A stretch of DNA of 64,000 nucleotides, taken from assembly GCA_963678675.1 (NCBI GenBank), contig OY783195.1:32383006-32447005 (forward strand). Reading direction: 5' to 3'. Of this stretch, positions 52,300 to 64,000 are shown in pieces. Numbering within the stretch: the stretch's first letter is position 1; each line of letters begins with the position of its first letter. The translations under genes were made by a program, and so were the position numbers. The DNA comes from Xiphydria camelus. Taxonomy: Eukaryota; Arthropoda; Insecta; Hymenoptera; Xiphydriidae. The notes under the pieces were generated by a model that was given only the letters and a program-made list of their open reading frames with translations, did not search any database and was not told where the DNA came from.

Positions 52300-54333
52300 T
52301 TTCGCGGAGGATTCAGTTGTGTGTACAACGGGCTGCGCACGACACGATTTCAAATTTGATCGGAAGACTAGAAAACTCAACGAGTCCTTCGACTCGATCG
52401 CGAGAATTATAATACTTTCATGTTCGACCAGAGAGTCACTCGTCGAAACGAACTTTATCAAGGGGTTCACTTTTCCGTAGCAACTATTGTCGAACCCGAG
52501 CTTGAAGGAATCACACAAATTTTAACTCACACCTTCGTTATTATCCCCCCCTCTAACGTCCCTGCGCGGTGATTTAGAGATGACGTCACCGTCCCAGTGG
52601 GGGCACACACACACAACACAGGTAGGTATATATCTCTCGCGAGTAAACACAGGTGCGCGACCGAAGAAACGCACTTGTCTGCCCATTAACAATCTCGCGG
52701 CTCCTCTTCAATTAGAATTATACAGATTTCTCTCACGTGGAAGTAACGAACGATTATAATCGGCTTGGGAGTTTACCAAATAAATACAAAAGTTGATTCG
52801 GGGTCTCCGCGAAATTGAGTTCGGTAATTCCCTCCCACCGTCCACGATGATAAAAATTGTTCGACGATTCACCGTAACGCTGCATCAAACGCAATCGCGT
52901 ACCGAGACGCGCGTTCTTCATGCAATGAGGATCGTCCGCGTTTCCGGCGCGATACTCGTCACCGATTATCGCGAAGCATCGAGGGAGGAATCGCTCTCGC
53001 GCCAGCTTTTCCTCGGGAGAGGTTGCACGGCGATGACGCGCGAGAGGGGAAACCTTTCACCCCGGTCACACACGGCACGGCAACGACAAACAAAAACAAA
53101 CAGTCCGCGGGATCGTTCCTGGCGTGCGTCCAACTCCGCACGCGAATATCACCGAAGATCAACGGCGCGCGCGCTCTCGCGTCTGTCGCGGCGAACCTCG
53201 GAGAGAGGGCGGACGGCCTGGCGTAGGCGGAACAGTGGCAAGGTCTCGCGCGTACGGTTTTTCTTCTCAGTCGAAACGCGTCTCGTGGGTTCGGTCTCGT
53301 TGATCTCCTCGAAATTCACCGATCGATCGACCGCACCGTCTCTGGCACTCCTGTCGGTGATGCATTCCGCGAACGATGCGAATGCGCGTCATCGATCGTT
53401 CTTGCGTTTTCCTCGTGCGTGCCCCTCGCCCCCCTCCCTCCTCTTTTCTCTCTCTCTCTCATTCGCCAGACGCGTCGCTCTTTTCTTTCCTCCGCACGAG
53501 TCACACAAACACCGAATAAAACTCAAACCGATGCACCTGCGAAGGGGTGGCGCGTTCCTTCGGCCGTTTCCGGCCGATCTCGGCTGCACTCGCGATGCTG
53601 CGGACGGGCTCGATCGAATCTCGCGAGGGTGGAAGGGGCTGGATGCCGGCAGGGGGTCACGGGTCAGCCGAATAGACGCGGCAGGCACAGCATCTCTGGA
53701 CCACACGACGACGAGGAAGGAGCGCTCGCTGTGCGTTCACAGACGCGAACGAACTCTGAATGACGCCCAATGACGCTGTGCCGTTGCGCTTGCCCCTCGT
53801 CAGGGGCAGCAGGCCGGGGTGGGGGACGCGACGCGATGAAAGAGCAAGGGGGCCCGGTAGGTTCTCTCGTGATGTGTACACGCGTCGTATGTACTGTCCC
53901 GCGAGGCGTGTATATACGCGTGTATCTACGCACGTGCGTCCCACAAAGGAACCAACCCGGCAGGCAGGCAGGCAGGCAGGCGTCCACCCTGGGTTTACAA
54001 GGGGTTCTCAGAGTAGGTGCTCGTTTCGTCGCGACGACGCGATGGATGGCCCCGCTATCTCGGGATCTCTTCACTGTCACGAGCCGTCGGCTCGCTGTTA
54101 TCTGCTGTACATTATGGACTCTCTCGGCCCGTGACTTCACGGATCACGAGGAAAAAAGGAACACCGCAATTTCGAGCGGTTATCGCTTTCACGGAATCAC
54201 GCGGCCTTCGTTGTTGTGTAGCTTCGAAGACGCCGGCTGAGTAGAGTGCTGCGTCAGAGACAACGCGGTACTTACGTCGAACAATCACGAAACCTGTCGA
54301 GGGTCCCACGGGTGAGCAAGAGAAAGAGATAGG

Positions 54334-54357
54334 GAGAGAGAGAGAGAGAGAGAGAGA
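54334..54357 (+). repeat. (GA)n microsatellite
   Basis: About twelve GA units in uninterrupted series upstream of rhotekin exon 1. Confidence 0.9.
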
Positions 54358-56934
54358 ATCCGAAACCGGAAACATCTTCAAACTACACGGAGGAAATCGA
54401 TTGACGCGCTGGACGGAAAAAACGTTACAAACTGAACAAATAAATGTAGTAATACAAAAATATATCAAAGCAGGGAAGACTTGTTTGATTACCGCAGAAT
54501 TCGACCGCTAAGATAGATCCTCCTAAAGTTCCACTCAATTCGGAAAATAATTGTAATTTTTTATTGGAACGGATTTGTGAGAGGCCACGCACGTGGGCGA
54601 TTTGTGCAAGTAATCGAGTATAATTCAAAAAGCTTCCTCAGAGTCCACAGACTTTCCCCACTCGAGTGTATTTGGCGAGTTATCGCTTTACCGATTAACC
54701 AATTCCGACTAATCAACCGCGATTACGAAAAACAAAACAAAAGCTAACCGGTATCGCGCGGAGAACGGTCGTATAGGAAAGTACCGATACAAAGTTTAAC
54801 GAATGCGCGATAACTCGTGATGGACGTTTCTTGCGGTCGAAGAAATTAATGGTTCGCGATTCCACATGGCCGCGGTTTACATCAAATTACGTGGATTCGA
54901 GGCGCGTTTCTTTGTTTACACCTCGACATATGTATTTGATTTCGATGCAAATCCTCCGGGACGAGTCGCTACCCGCTGTTGCAGTCCCCCTGCTCACACA
55001 TGGCACAAATGTTCCTTTCGTGCACATGCACCACAAAGTGTGACGACGCAACCTTATTATGCGTATATGGTGCCGCACGAGCAGGATGTTCTCGACGCGA
55101 ACATCCCTTCCACGCGAGGGGGATGATCTTGGCGAGAGGACACGTTTTTTTCCTCTCAGGAAGTTCTAAGAGTTCAAGAGTTTCGTCCCGCATCTGCCGG
55201 CGTAGTATTTCACGCGATGAAATTGGTAGATAGAGATGGGAGGCATTTATGAACTCGCGACGCCACGCCCGGATAATTAAACAAAGTGTCTCTCTTTCGT
55301 GTGATTTATAAAACGAAAAAATTCACCGAGGCACAAATATCGCATCGTCACGTTTGACTCTGTAGGCACATACAGTCATCGTACGCCTGGTTGTTATTTA
55401 ATCATGTTGTAATTGGCTAATTGGTGATTAAGCTACGCTCGGTGCTCGAGGGAGACGGCGCGCGAGCGATAATCGAGTGCCTCTATATAAGGGTAATTAA
55501 AAGCTAAATGGAACTTTTCAAATGAAATTTATCGGTCTTGAAGGTCCCAAGTGACAACCTATATTCATGAATGTAACAGTACCTTTTCTAGATAACAAGC
55601 CTGATTATACATCTGAGACGCTTTCGTACAATATACACAACGAAAAATGCGCCATCGGTTAACCATGTGTATACTAATCTCTCGTTACGCTTAACGAGAC
55701 GCTGGAATTGAGCAATTGCTCAGCTCGAGGTTCGCGCGCGGCTTCATCGACCGCCAAAGAGCAATGAATTCTTGAAGCCAAACAAAACTTGCCGGATATC
55801 AAATTTATCAGACGAGCGAGACTGTCGGAATTTTCCACATTCGAATAATCGATTGCCTGAAATATCTAACTAAAAAATTTACTCGTGTAAAATGACATGT
55901 TCTTAAACAGTGTTGCACCGATTGTTTCACCGAGCATTTTTATCAAAATCTCCGACATCTTCGGAAAAATCGATATCTCTGGGATCGAAGTCTCGACCAG
56001 GACGGCATTTTGTCAAATCAAATGATATTTCTTCGGAAAAATTCGATTTCTTTCAACGGTGCGCTTATATCGAGCTCACGTTTAGATTCCTTTGAAGCAA
56101 CCGGAAGCTGAACGGTTACCACGAGAACGAGCATTGGTCGTACGCGTAGGTACGCGTACAGTTACGACACAAACAAACGATACATTTAAATTAGCACCGT
56201 TCCTAATTAAAATCGACATACGAAGGAGCTGCGCTACCTTCGACCAAATGTAGGATACGGTTCGCCCTACACGCGTATCGAGACGCGCGCACGTGACACT
56301 TGGGATCGATGATCGTTAGTAGAAGTGTGCTCTAACTGATGCGATCTAATTAAAATTGCTCGAGACGCCCACCTTACGGCTGGTGTGACATAAATAGCCG
56401 CGGTTAGCCGTGTGTCTCTCGATGCTACCTTGACAGGCAGCGAATTTTGATCGGATGTCATGACGATTACGACGTGTGCTTGTCGACGATCTATTCCCTC
56501 GAACAATTTTACAAATTATCGATCACTACGCGTACGCCCCCGGCAAACACCGTACTAAAGAGATTCCGGCTGATGCTCTCGTTAGATCGTCGGCAAACAC
56601 TATTACAGAAATCGAATGGTTGGTTGTCATCAGTCCGCCAAACGTTTCTTCGACCATCGACATTGTCGCCGAGGACTGGATGCGTGGGTGGCTGATAATG
56701 CCGGACGTGACGAAAGGATCGGCGGTGAGGTCATGAAACGCGGAATAATTAATATACGGCGGGCGCGATGATGTCACGTCTATTAATTTCCGTCGGGGTG
56801 AAAGTACAGCCGTCCCGGCGTACGAACTCTTCGCGGTACCCATCCGTCTGCCGACGGGAGGTACCTAGACAATGTTGCACTACTCGCGCAGCGACGTTGC
56901 AGTTTACGAGCGGGACTGGCGGTGCCGATGCGTA

Positions 56935-57267
56935 TAGGGGGATTGGGTACTTCGCAAACGTAGCTTTTGTTTGTGTTACACATGTACATATAGAGAATGT
57001 ACATCCAAGTTTCGCCAAGAAATCCAGCTTGGTGACGCTGCTTGTACTTACCTTTTGATAACGATTTTCCACACGGAAAGAATTTATTTAAATGCTTTGA
57101 AATCCATATTCTATTATAATTGAGGCAATATTGATTAAATCTCATAGGTTGAACACTTCAATTATTATCCAAAATAACGTGTAAACAGCGCTTATACCAC
57201 GGGCATCTACTTAATGCGTGCCACAGATGGCACTCTATCTGTTTTGTGCAGTTACCCAATCCCCCTA
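56935..57267. mobile_element. MITE with TA target site, 333 bp
   Basis: TAGGGGGATTGGGTA at the left end is exactly mirrored by TACCCAATCCCCCTA at the right. The similarity extends inward with gaps (CTTCGCAAA against CTGCACAAAA). TA dinucleotides flank both ends (56933-56934 and 57268-57269). The inside is AT-rich with no coding frame, fitting a nonautonomous TA-targeting element. Confidence 0.78.
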
Positions 57268-59722
57268 TACACAGCTGTCAAAACTAGATCAGCGTCGACG
57301 ATCTTGGCGACTGATCGAAATCGCTTCTGCACGGCGACGCTTGAACTCTAAGCCGTTATGTACGATGACGCACGAACTTCTGTTACGGATACGTAGAATC
57401 CTGACATCTCGATTATGGAAATAAACGGCAGGGACCTCGCGTTTTTACAAACGACTCTCAAACTTCGGAGACTCGTGGAAATCGAGGGGAAGAGATTTAT
57501 GGAAATGCAGTGTTTGGCAAAATTAAAAAAATGTTTCGAAATGAGAAACGGGAAGAAAGCGTTTTCTTAAACGCTATATCGAGTACAGTTATGTAGTGAG
57601 TGTGAACAGGTAGACTTCACAAATCGGATCACCGACGATCGGATTGACACACTTGTGCGTCGAAAGGAAAAGTCAACACCAACTTCTCCGGGACAACTTT
57701 ACGAGGGCAGTGTGAAAAGTCCGATACTTTTTAAATTAAAGAAATTGAATTACATTTTTTTCAAAGTTTGTAAAGTAGACGAAAATCTACTAGGAAAGTC
57801 GGACTTTTCACTCTGCCTTCGTATACGCACAGATCCCGTGGTCCGATTTACCATGCGAAACGATGGGAACATTTTCGCCAATCGGCTCCCGCCATGCGCC
57901 CCGTTTCGAAAGAGATTCTGTTATAAAAATACAAACACATCCCTCGAGGGATCCGAGCACGTTGCGCGTGTGGGAGATTACCACACGGGCAACCGGCACC
58001 GCACGCGAATGCGGTAAATATAGACGTCCACGAAGAGAGTACCACGCGGCGACTCTCCCGACCTCGAGCCATCGAGTCCGCGTCTTCGGGAATGTTTGTT
58101 TCTTCGATTCCCTTTGGTAGCGCGATATACGATACGCGCGCGTTAATACTCTTGGCGGTAACTGGATCTCGTGGTGGCCTTCCGTAAGCAACGAGAGGCA
58201 CCACTGCGACACTTTGTTTCCAACTCATCGTTCGCTTCCGACGACAAACGCGGTCGACAAAACGCGTTCCTTCGATTCGACAAATCCTTTCTCCTCCGCT
58301 GCACCTGGACGAGTGTCCGAGAAATCGCAAGAGCTCGCTCGTTGATCGCGTCTCCTCCTTTATAATATAATTGCAAGACGCCGACGTGTCTTTATCTTCA
58401 ACCGGTTGAGAAAAAACGAAGATACGGGTGAATCGTTCCCGATCTGATCGCTCCTTCACTCCGTTAATTTGTCATGCGCACGTAATAAAAAAGAGAGCAT
58501 TCTCCGCATTGCCCCGAGCCATCGATCCGATAACCGGCGCGACGAATTAACCAACTCGATTGGGGTCAAAGCAGTTTCCGACAACACAATCGAGGCGGTC
58601 ACTTTTTCAGTGACTCGATCGCGTCACGGTGGTCTCGTCGACGTCGTGTCCCTTTGCTCGCGTTGTGAAAGGGCCGAGGGTGACGCGCGATTATTAACCG
58701 GGCCGACGCGGACGGGGATCTCGACATTGTGCGGGTCACGGTTCACCGAATGACGACGAAATTTCTTTCAGCCGATCTGTTGAAACCACGCGAAGGTCCT
58801 CGACGCGCGAGAGAGCTTTTAACGAAGCGAACGCGTGCGCCCTTTTAAATCGATCCTGACAACAGATGGGGGTTTCCACGGATGACCCTTTGGTCGATGG
58901 GTCGAGGACGACGCGACGCGACGATCAGGACGCGAGGGGGCGTCTCGTCGGGGACAATCAATTCTGTATTGCGCGGGTCACGGTTCTCGCGAGTCGTACG
59001 TGCACTTTCCCCTCGTTTGTCGGTGGCTGCAGCACGAGTGAAGCCGTACAGGGGGCGCGCAAATTAAATCACGCGAGGTGAATGTGGGTACCACGCGTTT
59101 CGTGCAGCTGAGAATAATGCATTCGATGGAGGGTGGAGGCGCGAGCGCTTCTCCCTCACACTTTGCACTCGCGCGCGTAGGTACGCGTTTCTCCGTGCGT
59201 TGGACGTATCGCGGAAAATTCTAGCCCGCGTTATTTTCGTTTGTATTACGAGGAAAACACGCGTTGACTATTGGGTTAGCGCGAAACGAGGGGGAGGAGA
59301 TATTTGTATTTGTTCGTACCGCGCGGATTGGTGGAGTCAGTTTCAAAAGAATTTCACAATTCGATCGTCAAATATTTTCTTCGGGTATACAGCACACTCG
59401 CGTATTGTCGAGCTTGTAAAATTACGCAAGGAAATCCGCGGTTTCGAAGCCTTTATCAGAATTCCACGGTGGGGGTTTACAGTTGGCCGGAAGCGACGCG
59501 TTATCGGCCGCTTCCGCCACGATTTTATTCGCACTATCGGTCGGGATATTTCGAGTCGACGTTCCTTTTTGCGCAAGTGACCTCGATAATCCCATTATAG
59601 TATGTATCCGTGTGCCTTCAGTTCATCGAGGTAAATTAAAATTAATCGAGCGGAAGATACATGTGCGGAGAATATTCGATAATATCGTAGTTCAGCTCGA
59701 GATCAGTGACTCGAGGTGCTTA

Positions 59723-59945
59723 CACTGAGAGAGAAATGTACTTGATCGAAATAAACGTGCCTTTGGATAGTCCCAAGAGCGTATTTATTCGATTTAAATG
59801 AATATCGATTGGACGCAAATATTCGATTATTGAATTAATTAGATGTTATTTGAATCAAATCGATATTCGTTTAAACCGAATAATTACGCTCTTGGGACTA
59901 TCCAAAGGCACGTTTATTTCGATCAAGTACATTTTTTTCTCAGTG
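59723..59945. mobile_element. Tc1/mariner-type MITE with arms of about 90 bp, 223 bp
   Basis: Left end CACTGAGAGAGAAATGTAC and right end (read back) CACTGAGAAAAAAATGTAC continue as near-identical arms through CTTGATCGAAATAAACGTG and CCTTTGGATAGTCCCAAG. Only scattered mismatches occur over about 90 bp. The centre is an AT-rich spacer of about 40 bp. TA flanks both sides (59721-59722, 59946-59947). Low arm divergence suggests relatively recent movement. Confidence 0.9.
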
Positions 59946-61750
59946 TATAAATATGTAACTCATTTCGATAGTTTTTTTGTGAAAGGGATTTTTTGTTTCC
60001 CCCCAGAAAACAAATCAAAATGCCCCCTGTTCGATATCTCGCAGATACTTATAGGTACCATCGACAGCGTTATAGAATTCTTTCTTCGACTTACCAATTC
60101 CGTGATCCATGGTAAAAACAGCGATTAGATGTAGATAGTACAGGAAGTAGTCGACTTACCTGTAAGAAAAAAAAACTCCATTAGTAAGTACTCGAGAAAC
60201 TACGAGTGCGTGAGAATCGTTGCGACCATAAATATGAGAAATGCGAAAGCCAAATTTTCTCAAAATAACACAAGCAACGCACCAGCCATGCGACAGTTTG
60301 AAAGAAAAATTTCGGTCAGTTGATATCTTGAATTACGACGCAAAAAATTATTTCGACTGGAATAAGAAAGGCAAGAAATGTGCTTTTCTGAAATAACAAA
60401 TAGCACTGATCGCTGAGAAATAAAAAATGAGCACAAGAGAGCGGTCATTGTCCTATAATTTAGAAGCTCCCACCGACAAGGTGACTGTATGAGAAAGCAA
60501 CTTTAAATAAATAAACACAATGAAGTAGGTTGAAAGAATACGCAGAAATCGAAAACGAGATTTCCTTCCAAGCGCGGTTCAACGTTGCACCGAGGGAAAC
60601 CTACGCGGAAACGGTGACTCTCTGTACGCATGGAAAGTACGTGAAAGCCTCGCACTATGCATTCTAGCTACGCCGCAGAGGTGGGAGTCATTTTAAAAAG
60701 GCACGGAAAAAAGCGCGAAGCCGCGAAACTAACGAGCGTCTGGAGTGGAGTGGGGCCTGGTGCATTTCAAGAGCCTTTGCGTCTGGTGGCATTGAGCTCA
60801 GCGTGCAACAAAAACAGGGCTAAAACAAACAGCGTGGGGTGAAACTGCACAATATCAAGAAAGGGTCTGCTGCCGACTCGACTGCGAGGAAAATGACGAA
60901 AGCTACCCAATCTCTTCAAAGAATTATTTCAGAACAAGAATTGATCTCCAAATCTTAATTAATATTTGAAGGCATTGTTGGACAAATCATAAATATATTA
61001 AAATATAGAATCAAATTTTGAATGAATATGAAAAAGCTCTAAGAGTGCAACGAAGGGGGAAAAAAAGGTATTGTCGATCGCACCGTAGTAAGTTATCGAC
61101 GTGGCACTTCTCACGTGATCCTTTCAACGGCACCTTCAGCATGGCAGCACCATATGAAAGGATTACCGCCGGTAAAATAGTTTTCACGGATCAGTCCACT
61201 GTCGGCAACGCAGGACGATCGATACGTCGATCGAGTCGGTTGTACGTCAATTAGATTTTGGCTTCGTTAAATGTTATGACGTGCGTAGCATTTATTATCG
61301 CCCAGAAATTGCATGTAAATTTGTAATTTTATAAGCGGTGAAAAAGTCTTTTCTGAGAATTATCCAGACTACGAGGAAAACTATTCTGAATATTATCAGA
61401 TCGATCGCGCAACTGTGGTAACTGAAAAAAAAGATGACGAAAACATTTTTTCAAGTACAGAACGTTCGCATTATCATTTTGTCTATATACTTACTTACGT
61501 CTGTTGATTCAAATTTTTTCCCTATCGCATTAGACTATTAAAGCGGTAATTCAAAGCTTCACCGTCATCCTTGACGTAGTCTAGCATACAACACACGCGT
61601 ATGTCACGATAGAAAATGTTGAAACTTCACAAAATGTTCTGAGAAATATACGATAACTGACCAGATGCGTCATTTCATATTGATTCTCTCCCAGACACAC
61701 GGCGTTGAAAATAGCGAATCGCAACGCGGCAGACACGTTTACCTACCTTA

Positions 61751-61774
61751 CCGTGAATCGACTATTTCACGGTG
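61751..61774. promoter_or_regulatory. Palindromic site next to the Kazal promoter
   Basis: ACCGTGAA (61751-61758) and TTCACGGT (61767-61774) form an exact dyad with an 8-base spacer, a few bases before the TATA-like sequence. The spacing suits a dimeric DNA-binding protein; which one is unknown. Confidence 0.4.
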
Positions 61775-61778
61775 ACAG

Positions 61779-61790
61779 ATATATATATTG
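61779..61790 (+). promoter_or_regulatory. TATA box of the Kazal gene
   Basis: GATATATATATT lies about 70-80 bases before the start codon, a normal distance for a compact insect gene with a short leader. Confidence 0.6.
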
Positions 61791-61859
61791 CAACGTGACG
61801 AGTACTCGATCGTCAGCCTGTCTGAAGCAACCGAAGAGTGAATATCTACAATTGGAAAA

Positions 61860-62242
61860 ATGCGCGCGAGTATTGTATTTTTTATTTTGGCAATGGCCAT
61901 CGCACTTTCTTCTGGTCAAGGTAGGAATGGCTGCATCTGCCTCGACGATTATAACCCAGTCTGCGGAAGTAACCAAGTCACGTACAGCAACGCGTGCAAG
62001 CTTGGCTGCGCCAACCGTGCCCGGAGAGGAGGACCAGGTTCGATTTGAATAAATCATTGTTAAATAATCATCTTCTCCGATAGTACTTTTGTTAACGGAT
62101 TGAAAATTACTCGTTACTAAACTCTTTCATTGAATTCTGAAAATGAAATATCACACACTCGGAGTATAATTAACGATAATTTTTTTCCTTTTCAGCACTG
62201 AGAATCCTTTACAATGGCGTATGTGGTAAAAACAATCAATGA
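61860..62242 (+). CDS. Secreted single-domain Kazal-type serine protease inhibitor
   Basis: Two exons, 61860-62037 and 62196-62242, joined in phase 1 (GGACCAG|GTTCGA; TTTTCAG|CACTGAG); 74 residues. A signal peptide (MRASIVFFILAMAIALSSGQG) precedes one Kazal domain with six Cys: CIC, then LDDYNPVCG, TYSNACKLGC and NGVCGKNNQ. Spacing is C-x1-C-x7-C-x10-C-x3-C-x18-C, the short invertebrate non-classical type; the last Cys is supplied by exon 2. Kazal domains normally insert a P1 residue, two after the second Cys, into a serine protease. Here that residue is Asp (CLDD), not the common Arg, Lys, Leu or Met, so the target may be unusual or inhibition lost. Possible sites are haemolymph, gland or venom secretion; nothing here decides. 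AATAAA follows at 62285. Confidence 0.9.
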
Positions 62243-62284
62243 ATCTTTACTGGAAATATTTCAAGCTACTTTGAAATCTTCAAC

Positions 62285-62290
62285 AATAAA
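62285..62290 (+). terminator. Polyadenylation signal of the Kazal gene
   Basis: AATAAA 42 bases after the stop codon. Confidence 0.75.
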
Positions 62291-62784
62291 ATGCACTTAA
62301 AGTGATCTCTTCAAATCAGAAAGGTTTTGATTTATTTATAATATGTGTGTGGGCGTGTATAAGAACTATTAAAAGCCTATATAAGAACTATTATAAGAAG
62401 AATCAACACATGAAACTTTTAATCCAATTCACAAGGTAGATTAATTAGGTTAAAACGACATCGGAGGAATTTTTTTTTCCTTTTTTTTTTCGTAAATAGC
62501 ATAACGCGAACTCTCACGCACGACTGCACCGCAGTCTCTTCCTTTCCGCCCCGATTAAAATGCCCCGATGCATTCGACCCGGTTTTCGCGCGCGCCTATT
62601 CTCCGGCCCGCGGTGGAAAGAAACGAGACGAAAGCGCGCGACACTTTTTGGGGAGTTTCTCTCATTTGCACGGCGATGCCCGCTTCGCAGTTTGCACACG
62701 AACGGAGGTACTTAGACTTCTTCGTCGCGAAATATGTATGCGTTCGACCCCGCACCGGTTACGTTAATCGCGGCGTCTGGCACT

Positions 62785-62931
62785 AAAGGCCTGGGCAGAC
62801 AGAAAGCGGACTGTATTCGAAGATAGGGCGCGGACAGTCCGCGTGGACATCCGCCCTCAGCGAGAGCGAACCAAATGTACATTTTCACAGGGTCCGCGCG
62901 GTCAGTCCGCTCTCTGTCTGGCCAGGCCTTA
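62785..62931. repeat. Inverted-repeat element of about 146 bp
   Basis: Left end AAGGCCTGGGCAGACAGA and AGCGGACTG is mirrored by CAGTCCGCT, CTCTGTCTG and GCCAGGCCTT at the right (62930). The arms are about 30 bp with two or three mismatches. No clear target-site duplication was found, so its class is unassigned. Confidence 0.7.
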
Positions 62932-62944
62932 TAGGTGTGCGACA

Positions 62945-64000
62945 CTGAATAAAAAATGCGCATTTTCCCCGAAATAACCGAGAGTCGTTGCGATTCGTAT
63001 ACGCACAGTGGACGGATGCACACGACGATGCGTTTCCACGTTTTCTAAAGCGGAGGAACTTGATGAAACGTCTGGTCGGTATTCGCCTCGTGACCCTCTC
63101 CCCTTCAAGAGAGATCGAAAACGCGAAGACTTATTCTCTCGTCGCCGTGAAAAAAAGGCCACGCTCGAGATAGAGTCGCGTGCGCGCGTACGTATGTATA
63201 ACAAACTCCGCTCGAGTGGCGAGCCTACCGGGTAAGTTTTCCCGGGTCGATCGACGCCGACTGCTGCGGCAGCTATGTATATCGAGCGCGCAACAGAATG
63301 GGATTTACATCGGGCCTCTCTCTCTCTCTCTCTCGATATTCAGTTGACATTTCATTTTGTAATTGGATAACGGCTGGTGGCATCAGCCCGGCGCAACGAA
63401 AGCGAAGATCGTCGTCTCCTCGGTACGGCGCGAGCCGTCGCTGCGGCACGAGGATCGAGAGTGAGAAGGGAGTCACGCGAAAAGTGAAATCAACGTAAAG
63501 ATATTGTGGAGAGCGATCGATTTCGGAGATTATGATTTTTCGAAAAATCTCGCGGGATACTCCACGTCTACCGTACTGCACGCATTCGATAAAAAAATGA
63601 TCCATGTCTCTTTTCTCCGCGTACAGCGCGATGCTCCAATTCAGTATTGAGCCTGACGCTCAAAAAAAAAAAAAATCCTCAGTCGGCGATACAATCCGTG
63701 CTGTGCAAAGTGGTCGCGCGCCGTCTAACCAGAGGAAGAGGAAAACACAAATTCGGAGCGGGGTGAGGAATTATGTACCGTCATGGGGACACTGTAGATG
63801 TTATTTTTCAGTTATACCTACATATTAAATTCACAAGAGAAAAGTAGATATTCCCCACGCGTTAATACCAAACTGAATCTCTATTTCTGCGCAGTTATCA
63901 GGACAATCCAGTGAAAAAAATAATTTATTATTGAATTAATTACCAAATGGACCGAGGGACCCAGTTTCTGTCAGCAGTTTTGATTGATGTCCTAGTATCT
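62945..64000. other. Terminal stretch without a recognisable gene
   Basis: Short frames only, none resembling a known family. A (CT)n run lies at 63316-63334 and an A-tract of 13 near 63662. Confidence 0.55.

Larger units (their letters stand above)
52300..61740. other. CpG-rich spacer between rhotekin exon 1 and the Kazal gene
   Basis: No protein family was recognised on either strand. The longest frames (e.g. 52793-53773 +) are Arg/Ser-rich with no domain and no codon signature. The region should hold the rhotekin promoter and leader just above 52300. Included are a (GGCA)n run at 53959-53980, a (GA)n run at 54334-54357, an AT-richer island around 55250-55650 with several TAATTG/TTAATC-type homeodomain-like sites, and two MITEs listed separately. 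Confidence 0.6.

Noticed and set aside
52793..53773. 326-codon plus-strand frame
   Set aside because: Arg/Ser-rich throughout, no domain, no splice context, and in CpG-rich DNA where stop codons are scarce.

Overview
The window is eukaryotic genomic DNA, most likely from a hymenopteran insect. The evidence is short phase-conserved GT-AG introns, insect-like protein families, no CpG depletion, sharp swings between AT-rich and GC-rich blocks, and small Tc1/mariner-type elements with TA target sites. No bacterial, phage or CRISPR features were seen. Genes were rebuilt by hand from splice sites and protein similarity. All four long models (MORN protein, alpha-tubulin, NHLRC2, rhotekin) give coding lengths divisible by three, which supports the splice choices.

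Layout. 1-8.6 kb: no recognisable gene. 8.6-15.3 kb (+): a 12-exon gene with a MORN5-like core inside a predicted 941-residue protein with Ser/Glu-rich and acidic extensions. 16.5-18.6 kb (+): a divergent alpha-tubulin, followed by a decayed copy of its last exon (18.8-19.0 kb). 19.4-25.0 kb (-): NHLRC2, with the recombination gene SWI5 inside its first coding intron on the same strand. 25.1-25.9 kb (+): HIGD2A, head-to-head with NHLRC2. 26-30.6 kb: AT-rich spacer with a 263-bp inverted-repeat hairpin locus and degenerate repeats. 30.6-52.3 kb (-): rhotekin, whose first coding exon lies about 18.8 kb from the second. 52.3-61.8 kb: CpG-rich spacer with two TA-flanked MITEs. 61.86-62.24 kb (+): a small secreted Kazal inhibitor. 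62.3-64 kb: one more inverted-repeat element and no gene.

Functional themes. The MORN5-like gene and the divergent alpha-tubulin are adjacent and on the same strand. Both could serve microtubule or axonemal structures such as the sperm flagellum, but this is inference. NHLRC2 and HIGD2A share a compact divergent promoter, and HIGD2A is mitochondrial. Rhotekin is a Rho effector. The least expected observations are the long hairpin locus at 26.9 kb, the same-strand nesting of SWI5, the 51-nt stop-containing insert in the MORN gene, the pseudo-exon with an internal perfect inverted repeat, and the acidic P1 residue of the Kazal protein.
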